Source: Marinococcus halotolerans DSM 16375 (lineage in GTDB: Bacteria > Bacillota > Bacilli > Bacillales > Marinococcaceae). Taken from it: a DNA stretch of 58,806 nucleotides. Numbering within the stretch: position 1 is the stretch's first letter; the number at the start of each line of letters is the position of its first letter. The stretch covers positions 1-58,806 of the forward strand of contig NZ_ATVM01000017.1 of NCBI RefSeq assembly GCF_000420725.1, read 5' to 3'. Positions 58,631 through 58,806 of this stretch are shown here, one piece after another. Position numbers and translations under genes: made by a program. The notes beneath the pieces are model-generated. The model saw only the letters and a program-made list of their open reading frames with translations. It ran no database searches and had not been told where the DNA came from.

Positions 58631-58806
58631 ATGTTTACCGATGATAACACACAGCGCTTTCCGATACCAACGAGCCTGGAACCCATGATCCCCGAAGGGG
58701 ATCTGGTGCGGATCGTCAACGACACCATTGATCGGCTGTCCGAGCGGTTCTGGGATCCCCAGGCTTCTTCGGTGGGACGGCCGGCTTATCCGCCTCAAAC
58801 CATGAC
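58631..58806 (+). CDS. IS1182-like transposase, N-terminal fragment
   Basis: 58 codons to the window edge, in one open frame. MFTDDNTQRFPIPTSLEPMIPEGDLVRIVNDTIDRLSERFWDP ... GRPAYPPQTM shows the N-terminal DUF772-type pattern (IP-DHLVR-VN, then GRPAYxP) of IS1182/IS5-related transposases. The catalytic domain is beyond the window, so intactness is unknown. The start codon follows the inverted-repeat arm directly. Confidence 0.7.
   Translation, partial: MFTDDNTQRFPIPTSLEPMIPEGDLVRIVNDTIDRLSERFWDPQASSVGRPAYPPQTM

Overview
The window reads as a chromosomal segment of a low-to-mid G+C Bacillaceae bacterium, probably a halophilic or alkaliphilic relative of Bacillus (inference). Support comes from the gene families (DesK/DesR, split nas genes, DegV, YkvA, YhfH, an RsbR paralogue, a Bacillus-type gas vesicle operon, sigma-54-driven rocD), strong GGAGG ribosome binding sites, and frequent GTG/TTG starts. 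Both edges are insertion-sequence pieces: the end of an IS3/IS150-type element at the left and the beginning of an IS1182-like element at the right. There are no rRNA or tRNA genes and no CRISPR array.

Layout. 1-5.1 kb: IS remnant, DUF4064 protein, two-gene ABC exporter, a GNAT acetyltransferase followed by an unusual FAD monooxygenase. 5.2-11.4 kb: HAD phosphatase, catalase with a PerR-like box, alpha/beta hydrolase, Yip1 membrane protein, DNA polymerase IV with a LexA-like box, glutaredoxin-like protein. 11.5-13.6 kb: small membrane, VOC and NTF2-like proteins, including two very short ORFs. 13.7-16.6 kb: type I dehydroquinate dehydratase divergent from a permease and shikimate kinase. 16.7-24.7 kb: YkvA protein and a 13-gene gas vesicle operon, preceded by a candidate sigma-B promoter, a tiny hydrophobic ORF and a folded RNA leader. 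25.3-35.7 kb: assimilatory nitrate/nitrite genes, with nasF-D-E-A facing nasB-C tail to tail. 35.9-43.3 kb: HAD phosphatase, heme O synthase, DegV, RsbR paralogue, des-desK-desR, DUF896. 43.4-52.3 kb: Bcr/CflA exporter, YisL-like protein, malate synthase G and isocitrate lyase (the whole glyoxylate shunt, convergent) plus YhfH, BCCT transporter, EAL protein. 52.4-58.5 kb: lactate permease, rocD-rocA, glutamate/dicarboxylate symporter.

How it works together. The nitrogen genes (nitrate import and reduction, siroheme synthesis, ornithine breakdown to glutamate) and carbon genes (glyoxylate shunt, lactate and dicarboxylate uptake) suggest a metabolically flexible aerobe or facultative organism. 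Gas vesicles, a betaine/choline-type transporter, catalase and a stressosome component fit an aquatic, osmotically variable habitat. Regulatory sites can be read directly for several units: an AACAGT-N15-ACTGTT element at both glyoxylate-shunt genes, two Rex/Fnr-type palindromes before lactate permease, a -24/-12 promoter before rocD, a palindrome before des, and a palindrome plus terminator-like leader before the BCCT gene. The most original material is the gas vesicle operon (three GvpO-like modules, a repeat-tailed GvpQ-like protein, a folded leader), the shared aceA/glcB operator, and the shikimate-pathway permease trio.
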